Below, piece after piece: positions 7,910-15,475 of a stretch of 30,252 nucleotides of DNA. The DNA is taken from positions 1-30,252 of the forward strand of contig JAYZFQ010000003.1 in assembly GCA_036336695.1 (NCBI GenBank). Direction: 5' to 3'. This stretch comes from GCA-2729515 sp036336695 (lineage in GTDB: Bacteria > Myxococcota_A > UBA9160 > SMWR01). The notes under the pieces are model-generated. The model searched no databases. It had not been told where the DNA came from and worked only from the letters and a program-made list of their open reading frames with translations. The translations under genes and the position numbers were made by a program. Positions within the stretch are counted from its first letter, which is position 1, and the number at the start of each line of letters is the position of its first letter.

Positions 7910-8502
7910 ATCCCCGTCGCCGCGTACTTGCCGCCGCCGTCCTGACACTCGCCGCAGCGGGGTGTGTCGCGGGACCCGCGCCCCGCGACCATTTCTATCG
8001 ACTCGACATCCCGAAACCGGCGAAGGGCAGCCCGGCGCTTCCGGGCGTGCTCGAGGTCGAGCGCTTCCGGAGCGACGACGTGCTGCGGCGTTCCGCCATG
8101 GTGCGATCGGCGCCGGGCTCTTCGGAAGTTCGACCCTACACCTACCACCTGTGGGTGAACTCGCCGACGTTGGTGCTGCAGCGGGCCCTTGCGGACTACC
8201 TGCGCGCCGCCGGAGTCGCCCAGACCGTCACCACTCCCGACGCGGGAATGACCGAAGACTGGCAGGTCACAGGAAACCTGCGGCACTTCGACCACATCAC
8301 CGGGGACGCTCCCGCAGCGCTCGTAGCAATCGAACTGCGCCTGCGCCGTTACCAGAGCGCCCGGGCCGTGCTCCAGAAGGTGTACCGGGCCCAGGTCCCG
8401 GCTGACGGAGGCAGCCCCCAGGCCGCCGCCGACGCCTTCAGCGCCGCCGTCACCCAGGTCTTCCAGGAGTTCACCACCGATCTCCGCGCCGTTGCGCCTT
8501 GA
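7906..8502 (+). CDS. ABC-transport auxiliary lipoprotein, PqiC/DUF330-like
   Basis: 198 residues. A lipoprotein signal peptide ends in LAAAGC with the lipidated Cys at residue 20. The mature protein starts DHFYRLDIP and contains VLEVERFRSDDVLRRSAMV and WVNSPTLVLQRALADYLRAAG, the hallmarks of the ABC_trans_aux (PqiC-type) family. Such lipoproteins partner MCE transporters in the outer membrane and may replace the MlaA/MlaC route. It overlaps the mlaD stop by 4 bp (ATGA). Its own stop TGA overlaps a TTG (TTGA) that begins a decayed duplicate of the next gene's start. Confidence 0.88.
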   Translation: MNPRRRVLAAAVLTLAAAGCVAGPAPRDHFYRLDIPKPAKGSPALPGVLEVERFRSDDVLRRSAMVRSAPGSSEVRPYTYHLWVNSPTLVLQRALADYLRAAGVAQTVTTPDAGMTEDWQVTGNLRHFDHITGDAPAALVAIELRLRRYQSARAVLQKVYRAQVPADGGSPQAAADAFSAAVTQVFQEFTTDLRAVAP

Positions 8503-8631
8503 CCCACCGCGTCCGCCACGGAAAAACCCGGCGCGCGCGGCGCCGGTTCTCCCAGCAGGACGGCGTCGCGCCTTGATCCACCTGGTCCGCCACGGCGAAA
8601 CCCCGGGCAACGCCCGCCGGTTCTTGCAGTA
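8487..8631 (+). repeat. imperfect 74-bp tandem duplication at the start of the histidine phosphatase gene
   Basis: Bases 8487-8557 align without gaps to 8561-8631, about 53 of 71 identical by hand count. Both copies contain the same GCGCCTTGA block, so the lipoprotein stop/start overlap TTGA at 8499-8502 recurs at 8573-8576. Copy 2 is the true start of the phosphatase (LIHLVRHGET). Copy 1 encodes the recognisable but decayed LTHRVRHGKT and stays open for 25 codons, to a TGA that overlaps the second TTG. The 74-bp offset is not a multiple of three, so copy 1 is out of frame with the enzyme. Confidence 0.8.
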
Positions 8632-9172
8632 CCCGGAAACCCCGCTGTCGGAACGGGGCCTGGAACAAGCCCGGCGACTCGGGGAACGCTTGCGGGAACA
8701 CCCGGTGGCACGCGTGCTCTGCAGCGACTACGCCCGGGCCGAGGCCACCGGGGCGTGCATTGCAAAGGCGACGGGCGCCCCCCTCGAACACGAGCCGCTG
8801 CTCCGGGAGCGAGATTTCGGCGCGCTCCGCGGCACCCCCTACGCGGACCTCGAAGTCGACCCCTTCGCTCAGGACTACGCGCCGCCGGACGGCGAAACCT
8901 GGCCCGTGTTCCACGCGCGCGTCGATCGCGCCTGGACCCGCGTCGTGGCCGCCGCCCGCACCGGCCCCCTCGTGGTCGTGACCCACGGGCTCGTCGGCTA
9001 CTCCCTCGCTACGCGCCACCTGGCGCTGGCCGACGAAGACCGCGCGGCCTTCACCGGCCTGGCCAACACCTCGCTCACCAGCATCGAGCCGCAGGCGCCC
9101 TACCGGGTGGTCCGGTTCAACTGCACCGCGCACCTGGAAGAAGGCAGCGCGCCAAGCGGCGCCCCGGCCTGA
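8573..9172 (+). CDS. histidine phosphatase superfamily protein (phosphoglycerate mutase-like)
   Basis: 199 residues from TTG at 8573. The catalytic RHGE motif is at the extreme N-terminus (IHLVRHGETPGNARR, His7), as usual for the family. The acid/base region LLRERDFGALRG and the second catalytic His in VVVTHGLVGYS are present. Members remove phosphate from small metabolites or from phosphohistidine; the substrate cannot be inferred. An upstream TTG at 8492 in the same frame would add 27 Arg/Pro-rich residues drawn from the duplicated region, which is unlikely. Translation may be coupled to the lipoprotein gene through the duplicated stop-start. Only three bases separate its stop from that of the convergent gene. 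Confidence 0.85.
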   Translation: MIHLVRHGETPGNARRFLQYPETPLSERGLEQARRLGERLREHPVARVLCSDYARAEATGACIAKATGAPLEHEPLLRERDFGALRGTPYADLEVDPFAQDYAPPDGETWPVFHARVDRAWTRVVAAARTGPLVVVTHGLVGYSLATRHLALADEDRAAFTGLANTSLTSIEPQAPYRVVRFNCTAHLEEGSAPSGAPA

Positions 9173-9175
9173 GCG

Positions 9176-9532
9176 TCAGTAGGGAGGACCGACGAAGGCG
9201 AGCTTCGTGCGGCCTTCGAGGTGCTCGGGCAAGACCACGTAATCCCCGCGCACCGAGGAGTAGAAGATCGGCCCCGAAACCGCGGTGTCTCCGACGGTCC
9301 AGGCATAGGCCAACCCGCTGATCAACGTGCCCCCGATGGCGTAGGTGATCTTGGCCGGCACGTAGACGAAGTTGCACAACACAGAGCCGAAGCCGGCAAA
9401 GCCCGAGTAGGCGGTGCTGTCTTCCTCGGCATGGGCCGCCGGCGGATGGGCGAGGAGCGCGAACCCCAGCACCAGGGTGCCGAGGGCCGCGGCGGCACGG
9501 GCGCTCGGGAACACGCCCCGAGCGTAGGGCAC
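9176..9532 (-). CDS. secreted conserved hypothetical protein
   Basis: 118 residues. A Sec signal peptide (RAAAALGTLVLGFALLAHPPAAHA, cleaved after AHA near residue 35) is followed by a small mature protein rich in Gly, Tyr and Val. It contains NFVYVPAKITYAIGGTLISGLAY and, near the C-terminus, RGDYVVLPEHLEGRTKLAFVG. The pattern is familiar to me from uncharacterised proteins of deltaproteobacterial-type genomes, but no function is known. The hydrophobic middle could insert in a membrane. The start is GTG 9532 or, equally well, GTG 9514; no clear ribosome binding site is seen for either. Confidence 0.65.
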   Translation of the reverse strand: MPYARGVFPSARAAAALGTLVLGFALLAHPPAAHAEEDSTAYSGFAGFGSVLCNFVYVPAKITYAIGGTLISGLAYAWTVGDTAVSGPIFYSSVRGDYVVLPEHLEGRTKLAFVGPPY

Positions 9533-9558
9533 CGGGAGCGGGACGCGCGAAAAACCGG

Positions 9559-9594
9559 CTGGAATTCGAGTTAATTAAACGTATAATTATTTAA
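9559..9594 (+). promoter_or_regulatory. promoter with consensus TATAAT and overlapping AT-rich palindrome
   Basis: A stretch of about 25 bases that is nearly all A/T stands out in G+C-rich DNA. TATAAT (9582-9587) is a perfect -10 box; CTGGAA (9559-9564), 17 bp upstream, is a weak -35. Six bases after the -10 box comes the ATG of the TetR gene, so transcription should start at or beside the start codon, giving a leaderless mRNA. The box lies in an imperfect palindrome, TTAATTAA and ATAATTAT around a central ACGT (9571-9590), a likely autoregulatory operator. Confidence 0.65.
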
Positions 9595-10274
9595 TGGTAC
9601 AGCGGCGCGGGGGCGTTCCCGGCCGCCGGCGAGGCCCCGGGCGCCCTGCCGGCGGGCAGCCGGGCGAAGGTCGCGAGGCACTCCTGAAGGCCGCCCAGGA
9701 CCTGATGGCCGAAAAGGGTCTCCCCCGCGTGACGGTGCGCGAGGTCGCCGACCGCGCCGGGGTCCAGCCCGCCCTGGTCAACTACTACTTCGGCGGCAAG
9801 GAGGGCCTGCTGCGCGCCGTGGTGGCCCACGTCGCGAGTCGAACCCTCGAACGCGCGACACGGGCGCTGGCCCAGGAGGGCACCGCGGAGGAGCGCCTCC
9901 GGGCCATGCTGCGGGCGGTGATCCTCGGCATGACGGAGGACCCCTACGGGCCGCGGCTCATCGCCGAGCAGGTGCTCTTCGGGCGCGACGAGGTGATCGA
10001 CGATTTCGCGGAGCGCTTCGCCCAGCGCAACCTCGCCCTCATCCAGGACCTGGTCGAGACCGGGCGCAAGGAGGGTGCCTTCCGCGAACTGGACCCGCTC
10101 TTCCTCGTGCCGGGCGTGCTCGGCGGCGCAATCTTCTTCTTCCTGTCGGCGCCCGTGCTCCAGCGCCTGTTCGGCATCCGCGAAATCGACGCGGACCTCG
10201 CGGAGCGCTTCGCCGACCACTACGTCGAAGTCGTCCTGCGCGGCATCACGACGCCCGCGAAGGAATCCTCGTGA
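9594..10274 (+). CDS. TetR/AcrR family transcriptional regulator
   Basis: 226 residues. A basic, Gly/Arg/Pro-rich leader of about 25 residues precedes a canonical TetR helix-turn-helix: LLKAAQDLMAEKGLPRVTVREVADRAGVQPALVNYYFGGKEGLLRAVV, written here in continuous form only as landmarks LLKAAQDLMAEKG, VTVREVADRAGV and LVNYYFGGKEGLL (about 28-75). The C-terminal ligand domain contains a hydrophobic stretch (VLGGAIFFFLSAPVLQRLFG). No Shine-Dalgarno is possible upstream because the -10 box lies there. The stop overlaps the RND gene start (GTGA), so it very probably represses the exporter operon and itself in response to a hydrophobic ligand. Confidence 0.9.
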   Translation: MVQRRGGVPGRRRGPGRPAGGQPGEGREALLKAAQDLMAEKGLPRVTVREVADRAGVQPALVNYYFGGKEGLLRAVVAHVASRTLERATRALAQEGTAEERLRAMLRAVILGMTEDPYGPRLIAEQVLFGRDEVIDDFAERFAQRNLALIQDLVETGRKEGAFRELDPLFLVPGVLGGAIFFFLSAPVLQRLFGIREIDADLAERFADHYVEVVLRGITTPAKESS

Positions 10275-12727
10275 GCGACACGCCGCAGCCCCGGAAGCCC
10301 CTCTTGCGCGACCGGATCGAACGCGCCCTGGAGCGGTGGGGACACACCGCCTACCGCAGGGCCGGCTGGGTGCTCGCGGCGGCGCTGCTGACGGTGGCGG
10401 GGCTCGCCAGCCAGCTTCCCGAACTCGGCTTCGACACCTCCAGCGAGGGCTTTTTCGCGAAGGACGAGCCGATCCGCCAGGACTACGACGCGTTCCGCGA
10501 ACAGTTCGGAAGCGACACCCAGACGCTGATCGTCGTGCGACCCGGCAAGGTGTTCGACCTCGACTTCCTGGCGAAGCTGCGGGAGTTCCACGAGGCACTC
10601 GAGGACGAGGTGCCGCTCCTGGTCGAGGTGACGAGCCTCATCAACGCACGGGAGACCCGCGGCGAAGGCGACGAGTTGATCGTGGGAGAGTTGCTGGACG
10701 ACTGGCCCACCAACCAGGCCGAATTGGACGAGATCGAACGACGCGTCCTGGCCAACCCGCTCTACGTCGACCAGCTGGTTTCGCGCAACGGAGCCGTGAC
10801 GACCGTCGTCATCGAAAGCGAGGTCTACTCCCGCGTCGGCGTCGAGGAAGACCTCTACGCGTTCGACGACGAACCGACGGAGGAAAGCCCCGAAGGCTCC
10901 GCCTTCCTCACCGGCGAAGAGGTCGCTTCGATCGTAGGCGCCGTGTACGACGTCTCCGATCGCTTCCGGTCTCCCGACTTCGAAATCCACGTAACCGGCA
11001 CCCTCGTGATGACCGACGACATGCAGCGGGAAATGCGTTCGGACATGGCCCAGTTCACGGGACTCGCCATCCTGCTGATCGCGGTTTTTCTCGCCGTCCT
11101 GTTCCGGCGTGTGGCGGGGGTGCTGCTCCCCATCACCACCGTCGTGCTCTCGGTGATTGCGACCATCGCGCTGATGGCGATCGCCGGCATTCCGGTGACC
11201 CTCACCACCCAGATCCTGCCCTCCTTCCTGCTGGCCGTCGGGGTGGGTGGCTCCGTGCACATCCTCGCAATCTTCTACCAGGCACGGCGTCGCGGAGAGT
11301 CGAAAGAAGCTTCCGTCGCGTTCGCCCTGGGCCACTCGGGCCTGGCCGTGATCATGACGAGCCTCACCACTGCGGGCGGGCTCTTCTCCTTCACGGCGGC
11401 GGAACTCATGCCCATCGCCCACTTCGGCTACACGGCACCGCTGGGCGTGCTCGTGGCCCTCGCCCTCACCCTGACGGTGCTGCCGGCGCTCATCGCCGTG
11501 TTTCCCATGCGCCAGGAACACGCGCGCGCCACGAACGAGCCGGCACTGACGCAAAAACTCGTAATCCAGGCCGGCGTCTTTGCCACCCACCACCCCCGCT
11601 CGATGGTGGCGGTGTGGGGCATCCTGATCGCCCTCGCCCTGGTCGGGGCGACGAACATCCGCCTCTCCCACTCCCCCTACGCCTGGTTTCCCGAGTCCCA
11701 CCCGACCCGCATCGCTTCGGACATGGTGAACGAGGAGATGAACGGCTCGCTCTTCATCGAGTTCCTCGTGGATTCGGGCCGGGAAAACGGCTTGCACGAT
11801 CCCGAACTGCTCCGTGCGCTGGCGGACATCCGGGAACGCGCCGCCCAGACCCGCTCCAACGAGATGTACGTGGGCAAGACGGTTTCCCTGGTGGATGTCG
11901 TCGAAGAGATCCACCAGGCCCTCAACGAAAACCAGCCCGCGTACCGGGCCGTGCCCAACGACCCCCAACTCGTCGCCCAGGAGCTGCTGCTCTTCGAGAA
12001 CTCCGGGTCCGACGACCTGGAAAAAGTCGTCGACTCCCGGTTCCAGGTCGGCCGCGTCACCATGAAGCTTCCCTTCTTGGACGCCGTGAATTTTCCTCCG
12101 ATCTTCGATTCCCTGCGTGCCGAGGTCACCGACGCGCTGGGCGACCAGGCGCAGTTCACACTCACCGGCCTCGGTGTCCTGGCCGGCGAAACGATCGTGG
12201 CGGTCATGCACAGCATGCTGCGCAGCTATGCCATCGCCATCGCTGTGATCTGCCCGATGCTCATCCTGTTGATCGGCAACCTGCGCCTGGGTCTGGTCGC
12301 CGTCATCCCGAACCTGGCGCCGATCATCCTTGCCCTCGGCGTGATGGGCTGGACGCAAATGCCCCTGGACTCGTTGACGATGCTGACGGGGAGCATCGCC
12401 ATCGGCCTCGCGGTAGACGATACGATCCACTTCATGCACAACTTCCGGCGCTACTACGCCGAGAGCGGCGACGTGGACTACGCGGTGCGGAACACCCTCG
12501 CCACGACCGGCCAGGCCCTGCTCTTCACCTCGCTCGTGCTTTCCAGCGGCTTCTTCCTGTACTGCTTCGCGACGATGCTGCTGCTCCACAACTTCGGCCT
12601 GCTAACCGCTTTCACGATCCTGGCCGCCTTCCTCGCCGACATCCTGCTCGCTCCCGCCCTGATGTCGCTCTTCGCACGACGTACAGTGCAGTCCACCCCA
12701 ACCGTTGCCCTGGAGACACCCTCATGA
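10271..12727 (+). CDS. RND/MMPL family exporter (HpnN-like)
   Basis: 818 residues with two repeats, each of one membrane helix, a periplasmic domain and a bundle of five helices. TM1 is about 31-48; the first periplasmic domain (about 50-255) starts GFDTSSEGFF as in other MMPL proteins. The first bundle has GVGGSVHILA (324-333), where relatives normally carry Asp (GVGDSVH). The second bundle keeps the acidic pair in AVDDTIHF (Asp716/Asp717), so proton relay appears to rest on the second half alone. The family exports lipids and other hydrophobic molecules, for example hopanoids or mycolipids. GTG start overlaps the TetR stop by 4 bp; the stop overlaps the next ATG by 4 bp. Confidence 0.9.
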   Translation: MSDTPQPRKPLLRDRIERALERWGHTAYRRAGWVLAAALLTVAGLASQLPELGFDTSSEGFFAKDEPIRQDYDAFREQFGSDTQTLIVVRPGKVFDLDFLAKLREFHEALEDEVPLLVEVTSLINARETRGEGDELIVGELLDDWPTNQAELDEIERRVLANPLYVDQLVSRNGAVTTVVIESEVYSRVGVEEDLYAFDDEPTEESPEGSAFLTGEEVASIVGAVYDVSDRFRSPDFEIHVTGTLVMTDDMQREMRSDMAQFTGLAILLIAVFLAVLFRRVAGVLLPITTVVLSVIATIALMAIAGIPVTLTTQILPSFLLAVGVGGSVHILAIFYQARRRGESKEASVAFALGHSGLAVIMTSLTTAGGLFSFTAAELMPIAHFGYTAPLGVLVALALTLTVLPALIAVFPMRQEHARATNEPALTQKLVIQAGVFATHHPRSMVAVWGILIALALVGATNIRLSHSPYAWFPESHPTRIASDMVNEEMNGSLFIEFLVDSGRENGLHDPELLRALADIRERAAQTRSNEMYVGKTVSLVDVVEEIHQALNENQPAYRAVPNDPQLVAQELLLFENSGSDDLEKVVDSRFQVGRVTMKLPFLDAVNFPPIFDSLRAEVTDALGDQAQFTLTGLGVLAGETIVAVMHSMLRSYAIAIAVICPMLILLIGNLRLGLVAVIPNLAPIILALGVMGWTQMPLDSLTMLTGSIAIGLAVDDTIHFMHNFRRYYAESGDVDYAVRNTLATTGQALLFTSLVLSSGFFLYCFATMLLLHNFGLLTAFTILAAFLADILLAPALMSLFARRTVQSTPTVALETPS

Positions 12728-13536
12728 ACCGCATCCTGGGAATCGCCCTCGCGGCACTCCTCGCCCCCACGTCCGCCGCCGCCACGGACGCAGAAACCGC
12801 TGCGCCGCTCACCGGCCGACAGATCATGGACCTCGTCGACGAGCGGGACGACGGCGACAAATCGGTCCAGGACATGCAGATGGTCCTGATCGACAAGCGC
12901 GGCGGCCAGCGCAAGCGAATGCTCCACTCCCTGCGCATGGACGATGGGGAAGACACGCGTTCGATCATGTTCTTCGTCGAGCCGGCGGACGTGAAGGACA
13001 CCGGGTTTCTCACCTACGACTACGACGACATCGACCGCGACGACGACCAGTGGCTCTTCCTGCCCGCGTTGAAGAAGACGAAGCGGATCGCTTCGGGCGA
13101 CAAGAGCGGAAGCTTCATGGGCTCGGATTTCACCTATGCCGACATGACGGACCGGAATCTCGACCACTACGACTACAAGCTGGTCAAGGAAATGGAGGTG
13201 GACGGCGCGGCGGTGTGGGTAGTGGAGGCGATTCCCAATACCAAGAAGGAAATCGACGAAACGGGCTATACGCGGCAACTCATCTTCGTGCGCAAGGACA
13301 ACCACGTCGTCGTCCGCTCGAAGAGCTGGCTCAAGAAGGGCGGGCGCACCAAGTTCTTCGAGGTCAAGAAACTCGAACAGATCGACGGCATCTGGACCCC
13401 GACGGAAATGCACATGAAGACGAAAAAGGGCAAGAAGACCCTCCACAAGACGGTCCTGCGCAGCCAGAACGTGAAGTACGGCCAGGACATGGACGAGGAC
13501 ACGTTCTCGGTTCGACAGCTCGAGAAGGGCCTCTAG
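12724..13536 (+). CDS. LolA-like outer membrane lipoprotein-sorting family protein
   Basis: 270 residues with a signal peptide (MNRILGIALAALLAPTSAAA). The mature protein has the LolA/LppX-like half-barrel pattern: LTGRQIMDLVDERDDG, TGFLTYDYDD, WLFLPALKKTKRI, SFMGSDFTYADM and the strand pairs TRQLIFVRKDNHVV and WTPTEMHMKTKKG. Such proteins, encoded next to RND exporters, are thought to shuttle a lipid or lipoprotein through the periplasm. Here it is clearly co-transcribed with the exporter (ATGA overlap) and followed by an outer-membrane barrel gene. The C-terminal half is Lys-rich, in contrast with the acidic N-terminus of that barrel protein. Confidence 0.88.
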   Translation: MNRILGIALAALLAPTSAAATDAETAAPLTGRQIMDLVDERDDGDKSVQDMQMVLIDKRGGQRKRMLHSLRMDDGEDTRSIMFFVEPADVKDTGFLTYDYDDIDRDDDQWLFLPALKKTKRIASGDKSGSFMGSDFTYADMTDRNLDHYDYKLVKEMEVDGAAVWVVEAIPNTKKEIDETGYTRQLIFVRKDNHVVVRSKSWLKKGGRTKFFEVKKLEQIDGIWTPTEMHMKTKKGKKTLHKTVLRSQNVKYGQDMDEDTFSVRQLEKGL

Positions 13537-13558
13537 GCCCCGGGGAGGCCACGAGGGC

Positions 13559-14968
13559 TTGCCTGCCGAACCCATGCGCCTGCTCGTCCCAGGAATCGTC
13601 GCGGCGCTCCTGTTCGCGCTCCCGGCGGCGTCAGACGAATACGACGACTTCGAAGAAGGGTTCGGGGAAGACGACGATTTTTCCGTGGAGCTCGAAGAGG
13701 AACTCGGGCCGGCCGACGGAGAGCCCGAGGCGCCGCGCTGGTGGGATCTCGACGGGAGCGTGGCCATCGGGAGTTCCGTCAACTTCCTGCCCCACGACTC
13801 GGCCACGGGCACGAACTACACCGGGCTCTCCCGGCTGCGCACCCGTCTCAACCTCGAACTCGAAGTCGACCTGCCCTACGAGTGGAAACTCCGCGTCGAC
13901 CCCTACATCTGGTACGACTTCTCCTACCTGATCAACGGGCGGTCTCGATACACCTCCCAGGTTCTCGACGAATACGAGTGGGAGGGCGACTTCCAGGACT
14001 CCTGGGTCCAGGGACCGCTGGCCGAAAACGTCGACCTCAAAGTCGGACGCCAGGTCGTGAACTGGGGGCGATCGGACTCCCTCCGCGTCCTCGACGTGCT
14101 GAATCCGCTGGACAACCGCACCCCGGGCCGGGCCGACATCGAAGACCTGCGCTGGGCCGTCGGCATGGCCAAGCTCGACTGGTACATCGGCAGTGAATGG
14201 ACGGTCACCGCCATCGCGATTCCCGAGATCCGGGTGGATACGCTTCCGGCCTTCGGCAACGATTTCAATCCGTCGCCGTTCCCCGGCTTCCCGGGGTCCA
14301 AGCCCAACTCCTTCGAAAACTGGGAGGCCGCCGCGGCGATCACCGGGATCTTCGAGGGCTGGGACGTCTCGGTGAACTTTGCGTACGTCTTCGAGGACAT
14401 CCCCCGCTTGCAACGCGTCGCCGGCACGTCCGACCCCTGCCCCGAACAGGGCAGCTTCATCGAGGTCTACGACCGCCTGACGCTGGCCGGCGCGGGGGCG
14501 AACTACATCTTCGGCTCCTGGCTGCTCAAGGCCGAGGGCGCCTGGACCGGCGGTTTCGAGTTCACGTGCGCGGATGGAAAGAAGTCGCGCATCGATGTCA
14601 TGGGAGGCATCGAGTACTACGGGTTCCAGGACACCACGCTCGTCCTCGAGGTCTCGGAGCGCCACATCCTGGGTTACGACCAGGTGGTCTTCGGATTCCC
14701 CACCTTCGAGCGACAGGACTCGGTGACCTACGCGTTCCGTTACACGGCCGACTGGCTGAACGCTCGCCTTTCGACGACCCTGCTCGCGATCATCTTCGGC
14801 TGGAAGGCCCAGGACGGCGCCATCCTCCGCCTCCAGGGCAACTACGCCATTCGCGACGGCCTCGTCCTGACCCTGGGCGTGCTGCTCTTCGAGGAAGGCG
14901 ACCTGCCGCCGCTCGACCAGTGGGGCCGCAACGACCAGGTCTTTCTCGACCTCAAGTGGTCGTTCTGA
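13559..14968 (+). CDS. DUF1302-family outer-membrane beta-barrel protein
   Basis: 469 residues. A signal peptide (MRLLVPGIVAALLFALPAAS) is followed by a very acidic stretch (residues about 26-60, over half Asp/Glu) and then alternating amphipathic strands ending in the outer-membrane signature FLDLKWSF with terminal Phe. The motif VGRQVVNWGRSDSLRVLDVLNP is characteristic of DUF1302. The start is TTG 13559 with GGGGAGG ten bases upstream; ATG 13574, five codons later, would give a neater signal peptide but has no good ribosome binding site. The protein is likely the outer-membrane end of the RND/LolA-like export route, or a porin for hydrophobic compounds. The short gap to the next, convergent gene holds only a small CCCC/GGGG hairpin. 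Confidence 0.85.
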   Translation: MPAEPMRLLVPGIVAALLFALPAASDEYDDFEEGFGEDDDFSVELEEELGPADGEPEAPRWWDLDGSVAIGSSVNFLPHDSATGTNYTGLSRLRTRLNLELEVDLPYEWKLRVDPYIWYDFSYLINGRSRYTSQVLDEYEWEGDFQDSWVQGPLAENVDLKVGRQVVNWGRSDSLRVLDVLNPLDNRTPGRADIEDLRWAVGMAKLDWYIGSEWTVTAIAIPEIRVDTLPAFGNDFNPSPFPGFPGSKPNSFENWEAAAAITGIFEGWDVSVNFAYVFEDIPRLQRVAGTSDPCPEQGSFIEVYDRLTLAGAGANYIFGSWLLKAEGAWTGGFEFTCADGKKSRIDVMGGIEYYGFQDTTLVLEVSERHILGYDQVVFGFPTFERQDSVTYAFRYTADWLNARLSTTLLAIIFGWKAQDGAILRLQGNYAIRDGLVLTLGVLLFEEGDLPPLDQWGRNDQVFLDLKWSF

Positions 14969-14992
14969 CGCGCGACCCCGGGCGGGGCAGAC

Positions 14993-15466
14993 TCAGTACT
15001 TGCCCTCGAGCCTGGTGTGGTCCCACGAGACGATCTTGTCCGGGTGGGTGTGCAACAGGACGCGCTTGCGGGCCGTCGATTCGACCATCGCGTACATGTT
15101 TTCGCGCGCGGCCTGGTCGCTGGCGGCCTCGCCGCCCGTGATGTCGAGGAGCGTGTCCTGGACGGTGCGCAGATCGTCGACGACCTCGCAGCGACCGTAG
15201 ATCACGACACCGCGGAGTTCGGAGTACTCGGTGCCGTCTTCGCAGAGCAACGTCACGCGCGGGTCCCGCTCGATGTTCTTCACCTTCTGGCTCTTTCGAA
15301 AGGTCGACATGCGCACGCTGCCGTCGTCATCGAGGGCGAACCACATCGGCATGGGGTGGGGGTGGCCATTCGCACCGTTCGAGACGATCGTGAGCGTCCG
15401 GTGGCTCTTCAGGAACGCCGTGCGTTCCTCGTCGGTCATGCGAATCAAATCTCGGCGGCTCGGCAT
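14993..15466 (-). CDS. PPOX-class (pyridoxamine 5'-phosphate oxidase fold) flavin/F420 protein
   Basis: 157 residues, a single split-barrel domain. Start motif TDEERTAFLKSHRTLTIVS, then HPHPMPMWFALDDDGSVRMST, KVKNIERDPRVTLLCEDG and LRGVVIYGRCEVVDD follow the usual order of PPOX proteins of the F420/FMN-binding, 'TIGR03618-like' type. It probably binds FMN, F420 or heme and acts as a small reductase. AGGAG lies six bases before the ATG. The gene starts nine bases after the ferredoxin reductase stop, so the two are co-transcribed and may work on the same substrate class. Confidence 0.85.
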   Translation of the reverse strand: MPSRRDLIRMTDEERTAFLKSHRTLTIVSNGANGHPHPMPMWFALDDDGSVRMSTFRKSQKVKNIERDPRVTLLCEDGTEYSELRGVVIYGRCEVVDDLRTVQDTLLDITGGEAASDQAARENMYAMVESTARKRVLLHTHPDKIVSWDHTRLEGKY

Positions 15467-15475
15467 CGCTTCTCC

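Noticed and set aside
6131..7948. Long minus-strand open frame across mlaF and mlaD
   Set aside because: Runs antisense to two well-supported genes, is rich in His, Arg and Asp and shows no known motif; typical antisense artefact.
8492..8572. N-terminal extension of the histidine phosphatase from TTG 8492
   Set aside because: The added residues come from the duplicated segment read out of frame, and the family starts directly at the RHG strand.
10220..12589. Minus-strand frame of nearly 800 codons opposite the RND gene
   Set aside because: Composition is His/Asp/Gln-rich as expected when a membrane-protein gene is read backwards; no start signal or domain.
14969..14992. Bidirectional terminator between the DUF1302 and PPOX genes
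   Set aside because: Only a 4-bp CCCC/GGGG stem with no T-tract on either strand; too weak to list as a terminator.
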